Positions 26,073-37,967 of a stretch of DNA of 64,000 nucleotides are shown here, in pieces. The DNA comes from Alistipes megaguti (GTDB lineage Bacteria > Bacteroidota > Bacteroidia > Bacteroidales > Rikenellaceae): assembly GCF_900604385.1 (NCBI RefSeq), contig NZ_LR027382.1, positions 682,001-746,000 on the forward strand. Reading direction: 5' to 3'. Numbering within the stretch: position 1 is the first letter of the stretch; each line of letters begins with the position of its first letter. The translations under genes were made by a program, and so were the position numbers. The notes under the pieces were generated by a model. It was not told the DNA's origin. It saw nothing but the letters and a program-made list of their open reading frames with translations, and did no database searches.

Positions 26073-27743
26073 ATGAACGATACCATTCAGATCATCTGCG
26101 AAAACCTCGGCGGGAAGCTCTCCGTGGAGATGGGGACCCCGCTGCGGCAGATCGCCGGGCGGATCACGCCGGGGCCTCACCCCTTCCTGGCCGCCTTCGT
26201 CAACAACCGCATCAAGGAGCTCAGCTACCGGGTCTATACCCCCGTGACGGTCCGCTTCGTCGACATCACCTCGTTTGCCGGCATCCGCGTCTACCAGCGC
26301 ACGGCGTGGTTCCTGCTGCAGAAGGCCGTCAAGGACCTCTACCCGGGCCGGCGGCTCCACATCCGCCATTCGATGGGCCAGAGCGGCTTCTACTGCGAAA
26401 TCGAAGGGATCGACCGCTTCTCCCAGTCCGAAACCGACCGTCTGTGCGACCGCATGCGCGCGCTGGTCGAGCAGGACCTTCCGATCGAACGCCGCCGGAT
26501 GCTCACCTCCGAGGTCCGGGCCCGCTACGCCGAGGAGGGCTTCGCGGACAAGATCGAACTGCTCGACACCCGTCCGCGCCTCTACAGCGACCTTTATACA
26601 TTGGACGACACGGCGGGCTATTTCTACGGCTCGCTGGCCCCCTCGACGGGCTATCTTGACCTGTTCGACCTCGAACCCTGCTACAACGGCTTCTACCTGG
26701 CGCTCCCGCTGCGCACGGATCCCGACCGGCTGAACAAGAACGTCCAGCAGGAGAAGATGTTCTCGATCTTCCAGGAGTACCAGTCTTGGGTGACGCTGAT
26801 GGGCGTCCCGACCATCGGGGCGGTCAACGCCCGTACGCTGGCCGGCGATGCCGGCGGCATGATCAAGATGGCCGAGGCGTTCCACGAGCGGAAGTTCGCC
26901 GACGTGGCCGACGCCATCCAGCGCGCCAACGCCGAGCGCGGCATCCGCATGGTGCTGATCTCGGGCCCCTCGTCGAGCGGCAAGACCACCTCGGCCAAGC
27001 GGCTCGGCATCCAGCTGGGCGTGCTGGGGCTGCGGCCCGTGATGATCTCGCTCGACGACTACTTCGTCGACCGCGAGAAGACCCCCCTCGACGAGAACGG
27101 CGAGTACGATTACGAAGCCCTCGAGGCGATCGACCTCGAGCTGTTCAACGACCACCTGCGGCGGCTGATGGCCGGCCAGAGCGTCGACATCCCGCGCTAC
27201 GACTTCATCACCGGGCGCCGTACGCAGCACGGCACGCCGCTGACGCTCGACGAGCGGTCGATCCTCATCATCGAGGGGATCCACGGCCTGAATCCGCGGC
27301 TGACCCCCTCGATCCCCGACTCGAAGAAGTTCCGCATCTACATCTCGTGCTTCACGTCGGTGGCCATGGACAACCTCTCGCGCATCGCCACGACGGACAA
27401 CCGCCTGCTGCGGCGTCTGACGCGCGACTACAAGCAGCGCGGAGCCGATGCCCTGCACACGCTTTCGCGCTGGGCCTCGGTGCGCCGCGGCGAGGAGCGG
27501 CACATCTTCCCCTATCAGGAGAATGCCGACGTGATGCTCAACTCGTCGTTGTTCTACGAGATCTCGGTGCTGCGCCCCTATGCGGAGAAGATCCTGCGCG
27601 AGGTGCCCGACACGGTGCCGGAGTTCGACGAGGCGCGGCGCATGCTCAAGTTCCTGGACAACTTCATTCCGATCCCCTCGGACGAGATCCCGCCGACGTC
27701 GATCCTGCGCGAATTCATCGGCGGCAGTTCGTTCACCTACTGA
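26073..27743 (+). CDS. Uridine kinase-like nucleoside kinase with TGS/tRNA-synthetase-like N-terminus
   Basis: 556 residues. Residues 1-65 look like a TGS-type domain and 65-230 like the second additional domain of threonyl-tRNA synthetase (HIRHSMGQSGFYCEI, DDTAGYFYGSLAPSTG). The C-terminal kinase has a P-loop ISGPSSSGKTTSAKRLG at about residue 295 and uridine-kinase motifs ISLDDYFVDREKTP, YDFITGRR and IIEGIHGLNP. It probably phosphorylates uridine or another nucleoside; the role of the N-terminal domains is not known to me. This fused form is widespread in Bacteroidetes. A strong terminator follows. Confidence 0.9.
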   Translation: MNDTIQIICENLGGKLSVEMGTPLRQIAGRITPGPHPFLAAFVNNRIKELSYRVYTPVTVRFVDITSFAGIRVYQRTAWFLLQKAVKDLYPGRRLHIRHSMGQSGFYCEIEGIDRFSQSETDRLCDRMRALVEQDLPIERRRMLTSEVRARYAEEGFADKIELLDTRPRLYSDLYTLDDTAGYFYGSLAPSTGYLDLFDLEPCYNGFYLALPLRTDPDRLNKNVQQEKMFSIFQEYQSWVTLMGVPTIGAVNARTLAGDAGGMIKMAEAFHERKFADVADAIQRANAERGIRMVLISGPSSSGKTTSAKRLGIQLGVLGLRPVMISLDDYFVDREKTPLDENGEYDYEALEAIDLELFNDHLRRLMAGQSVDIPRYDFITGRRTQHGTPLTLDERSILIIEGIHGLNPRLTPSIPDSKKFRIYISCFTSVAMDNLSRIATTDNRLLRRLTRDYKQRGADALHTLSRWASVRRGEERHIFPYQENADVMLNSSLFYEISVLRPYAEKILREVPDTVPEFDEARRMLKFLDNFIPIPSDEIPPTSILREFIGGSSFTY

Positions 27744-27773
27744 CCGCAGGCCGGACAACCTCCTCCGCCCCTT

Positions 27774-27808
27774 CCGAATCCCCGCAAAAACGGGGATTCG
27801 GCGTTTTT
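27774..27808 (+). terminator. Terminator of the nucleoside kinase gene
   Basis: CCGAATCCCCG and CGGGGATTCGG around CAAAAA, followed by CGTTTTT. Confidence 0.85.
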
Positions 27809-27837
27809 CGCCCCGCCCGAAAAATAGCGGCGGAAAA

Positions 27838-27869
27838 TTTGGGCGTCCGTTGCATTTGTCTTACCTTTG
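27838..27869 (+). promoter_or_regulatory. Promoter of gcvP
   Basis: TTTG at 27838-27841, 20-bp spacer, TACCTTTG at 27862-27869. The leader to the start codon is about 95 bp; no tandem glycine riboswitch is evident in it. Confidence 0.75.
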
Positions 27870-27968
27870 TATGATCCCGGGACGGGAGGCCTGAAGAGGC
27901 CGTAACCGCCGCCCCCGGAACCGAATACGCAGACAACGCAAAAAAACAACATAACCCATAAACCTTTT

Positions 27969-30800
<2,832 letters not shown>

Positions 30801-30907
30801 TCCGGAGCCGGGGGGGGGCAGCGTGAGGGAGACGCCGAGAGTACAAGGGAGACGCTGAGAGAAGCACGGCTTCGAAACTGCGCACCCCATCCGAAATGCC
30901 TCATCCG

Positions 30908-30943
30908 AAAAAAGGGCGGCGAAGCGATTTGCCGTCCTTTTTC
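30908..30943 (+). terminator. Likely terminator of gcvP
   Basis: AAAAAAGG-CGGC and GCCG-TCCTTTTT form an imperfect stem with a T5 run, about 110 bp after the stop. Confidence 0.6.
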
Positions 30944-30999
30944 ACGGAATTCGGCACGATGTTTTCAGGGAAGCGTTTCCTGAAAATTTTGCCTGATAA

Positions 31000-31031
31000 T
31001 TTGGCAACTCGCCCCGAAGTGCGTACCTTTG
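31000..31031 (+). promoter_or_regulatory. Promoter of the SlyD-like gene
   Basis: TTTG at 31000-31003, 20 bp, TACCTTTG at 31024-31031, about 48 bp upstream of the start codon. Confidence 0.75.
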
Positions 31032-31079
31032 GGCGCTGCAAGCAACATCAGCACGCAAACATTCTAAAGACATAGAAAA

Positions 31080-31628
31080 ATGAAAGTAGAACAGAACAAA
31101 ATGGTCGCCGTAGACTACAAACTCACCGTCGACGGCAAAATCGCAGACCAGTCGCGCCCCGGACAGCCCCTGGAGTTCATCTTCGGTACGGGCATGCTGC
31201 TCCCCAAATTCGAGGAGGCCATCCTCGGCAAGGAGCCCGGCGACAAGGTTTCGTTCACGCTCGAGCCCAAGGACGGCTACGGTGAGGTGATCGAGGAGGC
31301 GATCGTCAAACTTCCCAAAAATATCTTCATGGTCGACGGCAAACTCGCCGAGGAGATCCTCTTCGAGGGAAGCCAGGTGCCGATGAGCGATGCCCAAGGC
31401 AACCGCATGATGGGTACGGTCAAGGAGGTCGGCGACGAGCACGTGAAGATGGACTTCAACCACCCGATGGCCGGCAAGACGCTGAACTTCGACGTGGAAG
31501 TGGTCTCGGTGCGCGACGTGACGCCCGAAGATCTGCAGGGCCACTGCTCGTGCGGATCGTGCGGCGGCGACCACGAATGCGGCGACGGCTGCTGCGACGA
31601 CCACGACGGTCACTGCCACTGCCACTAA
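31080..31628 (+). CDS. FKBP-type peptidyl-prolyl isomerase, SlyD-like
   Basis: 182 residues. An FKBP domain (MVAVDYKLTVDGKIADQSRP, LEFIFGTGMLLPKFEEAILG) is interrupted by an IF chaperone domain (about 70-120), as in SlyD. Residues about 150-182 form a Cys/His/Asp-rich tail (GHCSCGSCGGDHECGDG, then CCDDHDGHCHCH) typical of nickel- or zinc-binding SlyD tails. It should be a cytoplasmic prolyl isomerase/chaperone with a metal-handling role. There is no signal peptide. A G9 tract lies 10 bp downstream. Confidence 0.9.
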   Translation: MKVEQNKMVAVDYKLTVDGKIADQSRPGQPLEFIFGTGMLLPKFEEAILGKEPGDKVSFTLEPKDGYGEVIEEAIVKLPKNIFMVDGKLAEEILFEGSQVPMSDAQGNRMMGTVKEVGDEHVKMDFNHPMAGKTLNFDVEVVSVRDVTPEDLQGHCSCGSCGGDHECGDGCCDDHDGHCHCH

Positions 31629-32006
31629 TTCCTCGCAGGGGGGGGGCAGTTGAAGGGAGGGGGGGGTACGCCCGGAGACCAGTTCCTGCGTGACGCCCAA
31701 ACGGACAGCGCGATGCCCGAGCAGGCGGAGCGACGTCAAACGGACGGTACAACACCCAGGCAACAAGGCGATGTCCAACCGGGCGGAGCAACGCCAAGGC
31801 GACAGAACGACGCCAAACCGGACGAACCGGGCAAATACCGCCTCAACGAAAACACCTCCTCAACGGGGAAAGAGCCGGTCGACATCCGCTGATGCCGACA
31901 GTCCGATACGAAAAACCGGGTTTTCAATCCGGTTTTTTTTGTCGGGGGGGGGAGGAGACTTGACTGCCCCGGGAAACCGCCGACAGGCAGACTTTTATTA
32001 TAGAAA
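31629..32006. other. 378-bp intergenic region with two poly-G tracts and imperfect repeats
   Basis: No convincing gene. It has G9 at 31638-31646, G8 at 31659-31666 and G9 at 31944-31952. Between them are loose repeats of CAAACGGACRG / GGCGGAGCRACG (31690-31830). A hairpin AAAACCGG/CCGGTTTTTTTT (31911-31940) probably terminates the SlyD-like transcript. Confidence 0.6.
31911..31942 (+). terminator. Terminator after the SlyD-like gene
   Basis: Stem AAAACCGG with CCGGTTTT and a T8 run, about 280 bp downstream of the stop; the intervening DNA is repeat-rich. Confidence 0.7.
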
Positions 32007-33251
32007 ATGCATACCCTAAGCCAATACCTGATAACGTTGTCCGATCCCGACGGACTGACCCGCACGCTGGGAGCGGTGGAGGTATGCCGCGACCCATCGG
32101 GGAGAATGTGCTTCAGCGTCGGGAACTCGGCGGCCGTCTTTCGCATCCGCCACCAGGGGCGGATCCGCTCACTGCGTTGTTACCTGCGGCCGCAGCGCCA
32201 CCTGAGGGAGATCTACGGCGGGCGGCTGCTCGAACGGGAACTCTACCTCTACACGTCGCCCGACAGCGGCGTATGGGTCGACGTGGTGATCGGCGACTGG
32301 ATCGAAGGCGAGGACCTGCACACGTCCATCGCCCGCGCCGCTACGGAGGGTGACACCCGGCGTCTCGGAGAGTTGGCCGAGGCATTCGACCGGCTGGCCG
32401 CCCCGATGGTGGCCGACGACCGGGCCCACGGCGATCTCAAACCCGAAAACATCCTGGTCGATGCGGCGGGACGGCTGCACGTGATCGACCTGGACGCCTC
32501 CTTTCTGCCCGGCATGAAAGGGGAGACAAGCCCCGAACTGGGAACGGCCGCCTATCAGCATCCGGCCCGCACGGCCGCGGACTTCAACGCTCGACTGGAC
32601 GATTATCCGGCGGCGCTGATCTCCACGGCACTCCATGCACTGGCCCTCGATCCGACGATGTGGAAGCGTTACGGGAAGGCGGATGCACTGCTCTACGATC
32701 CACGACGGGCTGCCACGGATCCGGCTTTGTGCGAGACGCTCGGGCTGTTCGAGACGCGGGGCATGGCCCTTGCCTACCGCATCGCCCAACTGCTGCGGGC
32801 TCCGCGGCCGGAGCTCCCCGACCTTTCGGCGCTGCTGGCCGAGGCGGTTCGGAGATCCGACCGGGAGCGGTCCGAAGGGGTGAGAAACGAACGGATGCGA
32901 GCCGCAGAACAAAATCCAGAAACCGTAGGAGAGGTTCCGGAGTCGGGAAATCCACCGTCGGAAGAGGAGGATTCACTGCCGGAGTTGTATGCCGAGGGCG
33001 GCCGCTGGGGCTTCCGCACACGGGAGAGGGTGATCATTCCGCCGCTCTACGACAACGGATTCGACTTCACCGAGGGGCTGGCCGCCGTACTGCTGGGCCG
33101 CACGTGGCACTTCATCGACCCGCAGGGGCGCACCCGTCTGAGCTGCCGGGGGTGTCAGGCCGTCAAGCCCTTCCGCGAAGGCTGGGCCCGGATTCTGCGC
33201 GACGGCCGCTGGCGGAGAATCAACCGCGCAGGGCAGGAATTTGACATTTGA
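32007..33251 (+). CDS. Protein kinase-like protein with C-terminal WG repeats
   Basis: 414 residues. About residues 1-270 form a Ser/Thr-kinase-like domain: HGDLKPENILV is a good catalytic loop and HVIDLDASF replaces the DFG loop. The expected ATP-binding Lys appears as Arg in IRSLRCYLRP, so activity is uncertain. A polar linker (about 290-325) leads to WG repeats, RWGFRTRERVIIPPLYDNGF and RTWHFIDPQG. There is no signal or membrane segment, so it is probably cytoplasmic. It heads a cluster with DUF4954, vWA and pseudokinase/WG genes on the same strand. The substrate is unknown. Confidence 0.75.
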   Translation: MHTLSQYLITLSDPDGLTRTLGAVEVCRDPSGRMCFSVGNSAAVFRIRHQGRIRSLRCYLRPQRHLREIYGGRLLERELYLYTSPDSGVWVDVVIGDWIEGEDLHTSIARAATEGDTRRLGELAEAFDRLAAPMVADDRAHGDLKPENILVDAAGRLHVIDLDASFLPGMKGETSPELGTAAYQHPARTAADFNARLDDYPAALISTALHALALDPTMWKRYGKADALLYDPRRAATDPALCETLGLFETRGMALAYRIAQLLRAPRPELPDLSALLAEAVRRSDRERSEGVRNERMRAAEQNPETVGEVPESGNPPSEEEDSLPELYAEGGRWGFRTRERVIIPPLYDNGFDFTEGLAAVLLGRTWHFIDPQGRTRLSCRGCQAVKPFREGWARILRDGRWRRINRAGQEFDI

Positions 33252-33270
33252 CGGCAAATCGTTATATTTG
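33240..33270 (+). promoter_or_regulatory. Promoter of the DUF4954-vWA-WG genes
   Basis: TTTG at 33240-33243, 19 bp, TATATTTG at 33263-33270. It overlaps the end of the kinase-like gene, so the three downstream genes can be transcribed independently of it. Confidence 0.65.
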
Positions 33271-33329
33271 TAGGTTGTAGGATACGGATTGCCTGCCGGA
33301 AGATCGCCATCCCCGAGACCGCCGGCGGC

Positions 33330-35084
33330 ATGATGATTGAGAACCGAAAAGTTATGACTCCATTCAGAACGTTGACCGCCGAGCAGATCGCGTCGCTCGA
33401 AGCACTGGGTAATACGGCCGAAGATTGGTTGCAAGTCCGGGTTTCGGAGGATTTCCAGCCCTTCCAGCTGCAGCAGAGCCGCCTCGAAGGCGAGGTCCGC
33501 ATCGGCTCCGAGGCCCGCATCATTCACTCCCGGGTGCGCAACTGCCAGATCGGCGAGGGATCCCTGATCGAGGATGTCACGGCGCTGGAGTGCCGCCACC
33601 GCTCGTCGTTCGGAAACGGCGTCGGCGTGGCCACGATGAACGAATGCGGCGGCCGCACGGTGCGGATCTTCGATACGATGTCGGCCCAGATGGCCTACGT
33701 CATGGCCCTCTACCGCCACCGTCCGCAGACCCTGGCCGCCCTGGAGCGCATGATCGACCGCCGGGTCGAGGAGCGGCAGTCGGAGATCGGCCGCGTGGGA
33801 CGCAACTGCCGCATCGTCGGAACCCGCTTCCTGCGCGAGGTCTGCATCGGCGACGAGGTCCGCATCGACGGCGCCTCGCTGCTCGAAAACGCCACGCTCT
33901 GCGACGGTGTCGAGATCGGCGTCGATGTCAAGGCCTGCGATCTGATCGCCGCCGAAGGGGCCCGCATCGGAAACGGTTCGACCGTCGAACGCTGCTTCGT
34001 GGGCGAGAGCTGCATCCTCGACAAGGGCTTCACGGCCGCCGAATCGCTCTTCTTCGCCAATTCGCACTGCGAAAACGGCGAGGCCGCCTCGATCTTCGCC
34101 GGTCCCTACACCGTCTCGCACCACAAGTCGTCGCTGCTCATCGCCGGCATGTTCTCGTTCTTCAATGCCGGCAGCGGCTCGAACCAGAGCAACCACCTCT
34201 TCAAGAGCGGGGCCGTCCATCAGTCGGTCCACCTGCGGGGCTGCAAGTTCGCCTCGGGGGCCTACATCATGTCACCGGCCCTCGAAGGGGCCTTCACGAT
34301 GATCATGGGCCACCACTCCTACCACCACGACACGTCGGCCCTTCCCTACTCCTACCTGATCGAAAAGGAGGGGCGCAGCCATCTGATGCCGGGGGCCAAC
34401 CTGGCCAGCTACGGCGCCGTGCGCGACATCGAGAAGTGGCCGGCACGCGACCGCCGCAAACTCAAACGCGACGTGATCGACTTCGACGAATACAACCCCT
34501 ACGTCACGCAGGCGATGCTCGATGCGGTGAACATCCTCCACACGCTGCAGGAGCAGGACCCCGACGCCGAAGTCTACACCTACAACAAGACGCTGATCCG
34601 CGCCGCCTCGCTCCAGCGGGGGCTGAAACTCTACAACAAGGCCATCGTGGCGGCTCTCGGGTCGATGCTCGACCGCGGAGAGTCGAATCCCCGTCACAAC
34701 GGCGCGGGACGCTGGATCGACGCCGCCGGACAATACATCACGCGGCAGGCCATGCGGGAGATTCTCGACGCCGTGGATCGCGGCGAACTCACCGATCCGA
34801 CGGCCGTCGACAACCGCTTCCGGGTCTTCGACGTCCACTACGACGACTATGCCCACAGCTGGGCTCTGCAGGTCTATGCCTCGCTGCTGGGCCACACACC
34901 GACCGTCGGGGAGCTCAACGACGCCATCCAGGCCGGGCGCAACGCCCACGCCGCCCTGCGCGAGATGACCGACGCCGACCACCGGCGCGACTGTTCGCTC
35001 GACATGGCCGTCGGCTACGGCCTGGACTGCGACAACGAGGAGGACCGGCGCAGGGATTACTTCGCCGTGAGAGGTTTGAAATAG
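33330..35084 (+). CDS. DUF4954 family protein, left-handed beta-helix
   Basis: 584 residues; ATG at 33354 (MTPFRTL) is an alternative start. Recognised as DUF4954, a Bacteroidetes family of unknown function. Residues about 45-270 show hexapeptide-like repeats (IGSEARIIHSRVRNCQIGEG, IGDEVRIDGASLLENATLCD), as in sugar nucleotidyl/acyltransferases. A conserved block follows: GPYTVSHHKSSLLIAGMFSF and MGHHSYHHDTSALPYSYLIE with several His that could bind metal or a phosphosugar. The C-terminal third is helical. It ends 18 bp before the vWA gene. It may be a nucleotide-sugar-related enzyme; this is inference from the fold only. Confidence 0.8.
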   Translation: MMIENRKVMTPFRTLTAEQIASLEALGNTAEDWLQVRVSEDFQPFQLQQSRLEGEVRIGSEARIIHSRVRNCQIGEGSLIEDVTALECRHRSSFGNGVGVATMNECGGRTVRIFDTMSAQMAYVMALYRHRPQTLAALERMIDRRVEERQSEIGRVGRNCRIVGTRFLREVCIGDEVRIDGASLLENATLCDGVEIGVDVKACDLIAAEGARIGNGSTVERCFVGESCILDKGFTAAESLFFANSHCENGEAASIFAGPYTVSHHKSSLLIAGMFSFFNAGSGSNQSNHLFKSGAVHQSVHLRGCKFASGAYIMSPALEGAFTMIMGHHSYHHDTSALPYSYLIEKEGRSHLMPGANLASYGAVRDIEKWPARDRRKLKRDVIDFDEYNPYVTQAMLDAVNILHTLQEQDPDAEVYTYNKTLIRAASLQRGLKLYNKAIVAALGSMLDRGESNPRHNGAGRWIDAAGQYITRQAMREILDAVDRGELTDPTAVDNRFRVFDVHYDDYAHSWALQVYASLLGHTPTVGELNDAIQAGRNAHAALREMTDADHRRDCSLDMAVGYGLDCDNEEDRRRDYFAVRGLK

Positions 35085-35102
35085 AGATAGCACGTAAAAC
35101 CC

Positions 35103-35960
35103 ATGTACACACAAAGCATCACACGCTCCCACCGCACGGCCTTCGTGCTGCTGATCGACGGTTCGGGATCCATGGCCGAGGAGATCGACGTCCACGGCCG
35201 GCGCATGACCAAGGCCGAAGCCGTGGCCTCGATCACCAACGGACTGCTGTTCGAACTGATCGAACGGGCCCGCCGCAACGACGGCGTGAGGGATTACTAC
35301 GATATCGCCGTATGGAGCTATTCGGGCAACGACGAGGTCTACTCGCTGCTGCCCGACGGCGTCGAGATGATCTCCGTGGCGAAGCTCGCCGCCCTGCAGG
35401 TTCCCATGCGGCGCGAGGTCGTCGAGTGCCGGATGCCCGACGGTTCGACGGCCCTGCGCGAGATTCCGGCTCCGGCATGGGTTGCACCCGAGGCTGCCGG
35501 GCAGACGCCGATGTATCAGGCGCTGGACCAGGCTACGGAGCTGCTCGACGCCTGGTGCCGCCGTCCGGAGCATGCCGAGAGCTTCCCGCCCACGGTCTTC
35601 AACATCACCGACGGTGAGGCCACGGACTGCGACGACGAAGAGCTGCGCAGCGTGGCCGAACGGCTGCGCGGACTGCGCACGTGCGACGGCAACGTCCTGC
35701 TCGTCAACATCCACATCGCTCCGGGCGACTCGCAGCGGGCGGTCTTCTTCCCCTCGGAGGAGGAGGCCGGCTACCCGAACCGCTACGCGCGGCTGCTCTA
35801 CGACTGCTCGAGCCCGATGCCCAAGGTCTTCAACGAGGCGATCCGCGATGCCAAGGGGCCCGGCGCCCTGCCTCCGTTCCGGGGCATGAGCTACAACGCC
35901 TCGGCCGAACAGCTGATCGCCATGCTCAACATCGGTTCCATCAGCGTCAAGATCGAATAG
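35103..35960 (+). CDS. von Willebrand factor A domain protein
   Basis: 285 residues, a single soluble vWA domain. The MIDAS metal site is complete: FVLLIDGSGSMAEE (DxSxS), Thr in AGQTPMYQALDQA and Asp in VFNITDGEATD. There is no signal peptide, so it is cytoplasmic, like TerY-type vWA proteins that work with kinases. It lies 4 bp upstream of the pseudokinase/WG gene and 18 bp after DUF4954, so the three are very likely one operon. Partner and ligand are unknown. Confidence 0.85.
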   Translation: MYTQSITRSHRTAFVLLIDGSGSMAEEIDVHGRRMTKAEAVASITNGLLFELIERARRNDGVRDYYDIAVWSYSGNDEVYSLLPDGVEMISVAKLAALQVPMRREVVECRMPDGSTALREIPAPAWVAPEAAGQTPMYQALDQATELLDAWCRRPEHAESFPPTVFNITDGEATDCDDEELRSVAERLRGLRTCDGNVLLVNIHIAPGDSQRAVFFPSEEEAGYPNRYARLLYDCSSPMPKVFNEAIRDAKGPGALPPFRGMSYNASAEQLIAMLNIGSISVKIE

Positions 35961-35964
35961 CACC

Positions 35965-36939
35965 ATGACACCTACGATCCAAACTTTCATCCGGGCGCTG
36001 CTGACCCCCGACCTCTGCTTTTCGCACCTGACCGACGCCCGGGCCGTGCCCGGCCCCGAAGGACTGCCGCTGTTGATGCGCACGACGCGCTTCGCCGAGG
36101 CGCAGATCGACTGGCAGGGACACCGCTGGCTGGTGTCGATGCCCCTCTCGTCGTCGGCCATCCACTCGGTCGAGCGCACCGCCTCGCGCATCGGCCGCCT
36201 CAATTCGGAGTGGCTCTCGCCGTACCGGATCCTTCCGGGCGAGATGCGCTGGACAGGCCCCACGGGCGAGGAGCTCCGCTGCGATCTGGTGCTGGAGTAC
36301 CTCCCGGAGGGAATCTCCTTCGAAGAGGCCCTGCGCCGCGAATCGACCGATCGGCTCCTCACGGCCCTCAATACCCTGCAGCAGGCGCTCCGCACGCTGG
36401 AGTTCGCCCACAACAACCTCCGGCCGCGGAATCTGCGCTGGGTCGGCGACCGCTTCATACCGCTGCGCTACCACGACGCCCGGTTCGGACACCCGGAGAA
36501 CGACGAACCCTCGTTCGAGGATCTGCGCGCGGAGGTGCTCCGCCGTTCGGACCCGATGCAGGTCTCGGATGTCGAGATGCACTACAACCCGCTGCGCAGG
36601 CTCACCGGCCACCTCTGGACCAGCCAGTTGTCCGAAGGGCTGGCCTGCGTCGAAGACGAGAGCGGCTACGGCTTCGTGGATGCCGAAAACCGCGTGGTGA
36701 TCCCCGCAACACTCCGCTGGGCCGGCGACTTCCACGAAGGCCGCGCCGAGGCCGAAACCGATACGGGCATGGGACTCATCGACCGGCAGGGACAATGGAT
36801 CATCCCGCCCATCTACGAAATCATCGACTACGACCCGGTCGAAAGCAACGTCTTTGTCCGCAAGGAGGGGCTCTGGGCCGAATTCGACTATCTGGGACGC
36901 CGGCAGTCGGAGTTGGGCGAACGCTCGGCCCGCCCGTAA
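35965..36939 (+). CDS. Pseudokinase-like protein with WG repeats
   Basis: 324 residues. Residues about 30-185 resemble the kinase fold of the 32007-33251 protein, but the catalytic loop reads EFAHNNLRPRNLRWV, with Asn in place of the catalytic Asp, and the DFG site is replaced by YHDARFG. It is therefore probably a pseudokinase. Residues about 215-315 are WG repeats (GYGFVDAENRVVIPATLRWA, MGLIDRQGQWIIPPIYEIID). It is downstream of and close to the vWA gene. A G9 tract begins 6 bp after the stop. It may be a scaffold or sensor with the vWA protein. Confidence 0.7.
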   Translation: MTPTIQTFIRALLTPDLCFSHLTDARAVPGPEGLPLLMRTTRFAEAQIDWQGHRWLVSMPLSSSAIHSVERTASRIGRLNSEWLSPYRILPGEMRWTGPTGEELRCDLVLEYLPEGISFEEALRRESTDRLLTALNTLQQALRTLEFAHNNLRPRNLRWVGDRFIPLRYHDARFGHPENDEPSFEDLRAEVLRRSDPMQVSDVEMHYNPLRRLTGHLWTSQLSEGLACVEDESGYGFVDAENRVVIPATLRWAGDFHEGRAEAETDTGMGLIDRQGQWIIPPIYEIIDYDPVESNVFVRKEGLWAEFDYLGRRQSELGERSARP

Positions 36940-37031
36940 CCCCAGGGGGGGGGCAGCCGGAAGCGCCGGATCCCGAAACTCCCGAACACACAACACAGGC
37001 AAAAGAATACGAACAATAAAAACAAGACACC

Positions 37032-37967
37032 ATGGAAAACAACCAAACTGAAGAGGTAAAGGTCCTGATCATCGGAAGCGGCCCGGCCGGCTACACGGCC
37101 GCCATCTATCTGTCACGCGCCAACCTGGCACCGGTCCTCTACGAGGGCATCGAACCCGGCGGCCAGCTGACCACCACCACCGAAGTCGAGAACTTCCCGG
37201 GATTCCCCGAAGGGGTAGACGGCCCGCAGCTGATGGCAAACATGCGCCAGCAGGCCGAACGGCTGGGCACCGACCTGCGGTCGGGCAGCATCACGAAGGT
37301 CGACCTCTCGGAGCGTCCGTTCCGCGTCGAGATCGACGGCGAAAAGGAGATCCTGACCCAGAGCCTCATCGTCTCGACGGGCGCCACGGCCAAATACCTC
37401 GGCCTGCCCTCCGAGACGGAATTCCGCGGACAGGGCGTCAGCGCCTGCGCCACGTGCGACGGATTCTTCTACCGCAAGAAGGATGTGGCCGTTGTCGGCG
37501 GCGGTGACACGGCCTGCGAGGAGGCCACCTACCTCGCCTCGCTCTGCCGCAAGGTCTACATGATCGTCCGCAAACCCTTCCTGCGGGCCTCGAAGGCGAT
37601 GCAGGAGCGCGTCTTCCGCACCGAGAACATCGAGGTGCTCTTCGAGTACAACACCGCCGAGGTGCTGGGCGACGAGCAGGGCGTGACGGGGGCCCGTCTG
37701 GTGAAGACGGACGGTTCGGAGCGCACGATCGACATCGCGGGCTTCTTCCTGGCCATCGGCCACCACCCCAATACGGAGCTCTTCGCCGGACAGCTCGAAC
37801 TGGACGAGGAGGGCTACATCCGCGTCGAGGGCAACACGTCGAAGACCTCGGTCGAGGGTGTCTTCGCCGCCGGCGACGTGAAGGATCCCCACTACCGTCA
37901 GGCCATCACCGCCGCCGGTTCGGGCTGCATCGCCGCCCTGGACTGCGAACGATTCCTGCTGCGGTGA
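37032..37967 (+). CDS. trxB: Thioredoxin-disulfide reductase
   Basis: 311 residues, the normal length. FAD-binding GSGPAGYTAAIYLSRANL, redox-active CATC in SACATCDGFFYRKKD, NADPH-binding VVGGGDTACEEATYL and the C-terminal GVFAAGDVKDPHYRQAITAA are all present. It reduces thioredoxin with NADPH in the cytoplasm. Its last 4 bases overlap the GTG start of rnz. Confidence 0.95.
   Translation: MENNQTEEVKVLIIGSGPAGYTAAIYLSRANLAPVLYEGIEPGGQLTTTTEVENFPGFPEGVDGPQLMANMRQQAERLGTDLRSGSITKVDLSERPFRVEIDGEKEILTQSLIVSTGATAKYLGLPSETEFRGQGVSACATCDGFFYRKKDVAVVGGGDTACEEATYLASLCRKVYMIVRKPFLRASKAMQERVFRTENIEVLFEYNTAEVLGDEQGVTGARLVKTDGSERTIDIAGFFLAIGHHPNTELFAGQLELDEEGYIRVEGNTSKTSVEGVFAAGDVKDPHYRQAITAAGSGCIAALDCERFLLR

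Noticed and set aside
24561..27758. A 1065-residue minus-strand reading frame
   Set aside because: Only the last 473 residues, from ATG at 25982, are the nucleotidase; the rest is antisense to the nucleoside kinase gene.
27870..27968. Glycine riboswitch upstream of gcvP
   Set aside because: The leader is only about 100 bp and I see no pair of conserved aptamer-like structures.
33425..36458. Long frames of 730 residues (plus) and 728 residues (minus) across the DUF4954-vWA region
   Set aside because: They overlap recognised genes in other frames and have skewed Arg/Gly/Pro composition without motifs; typical GC-rich shadows.
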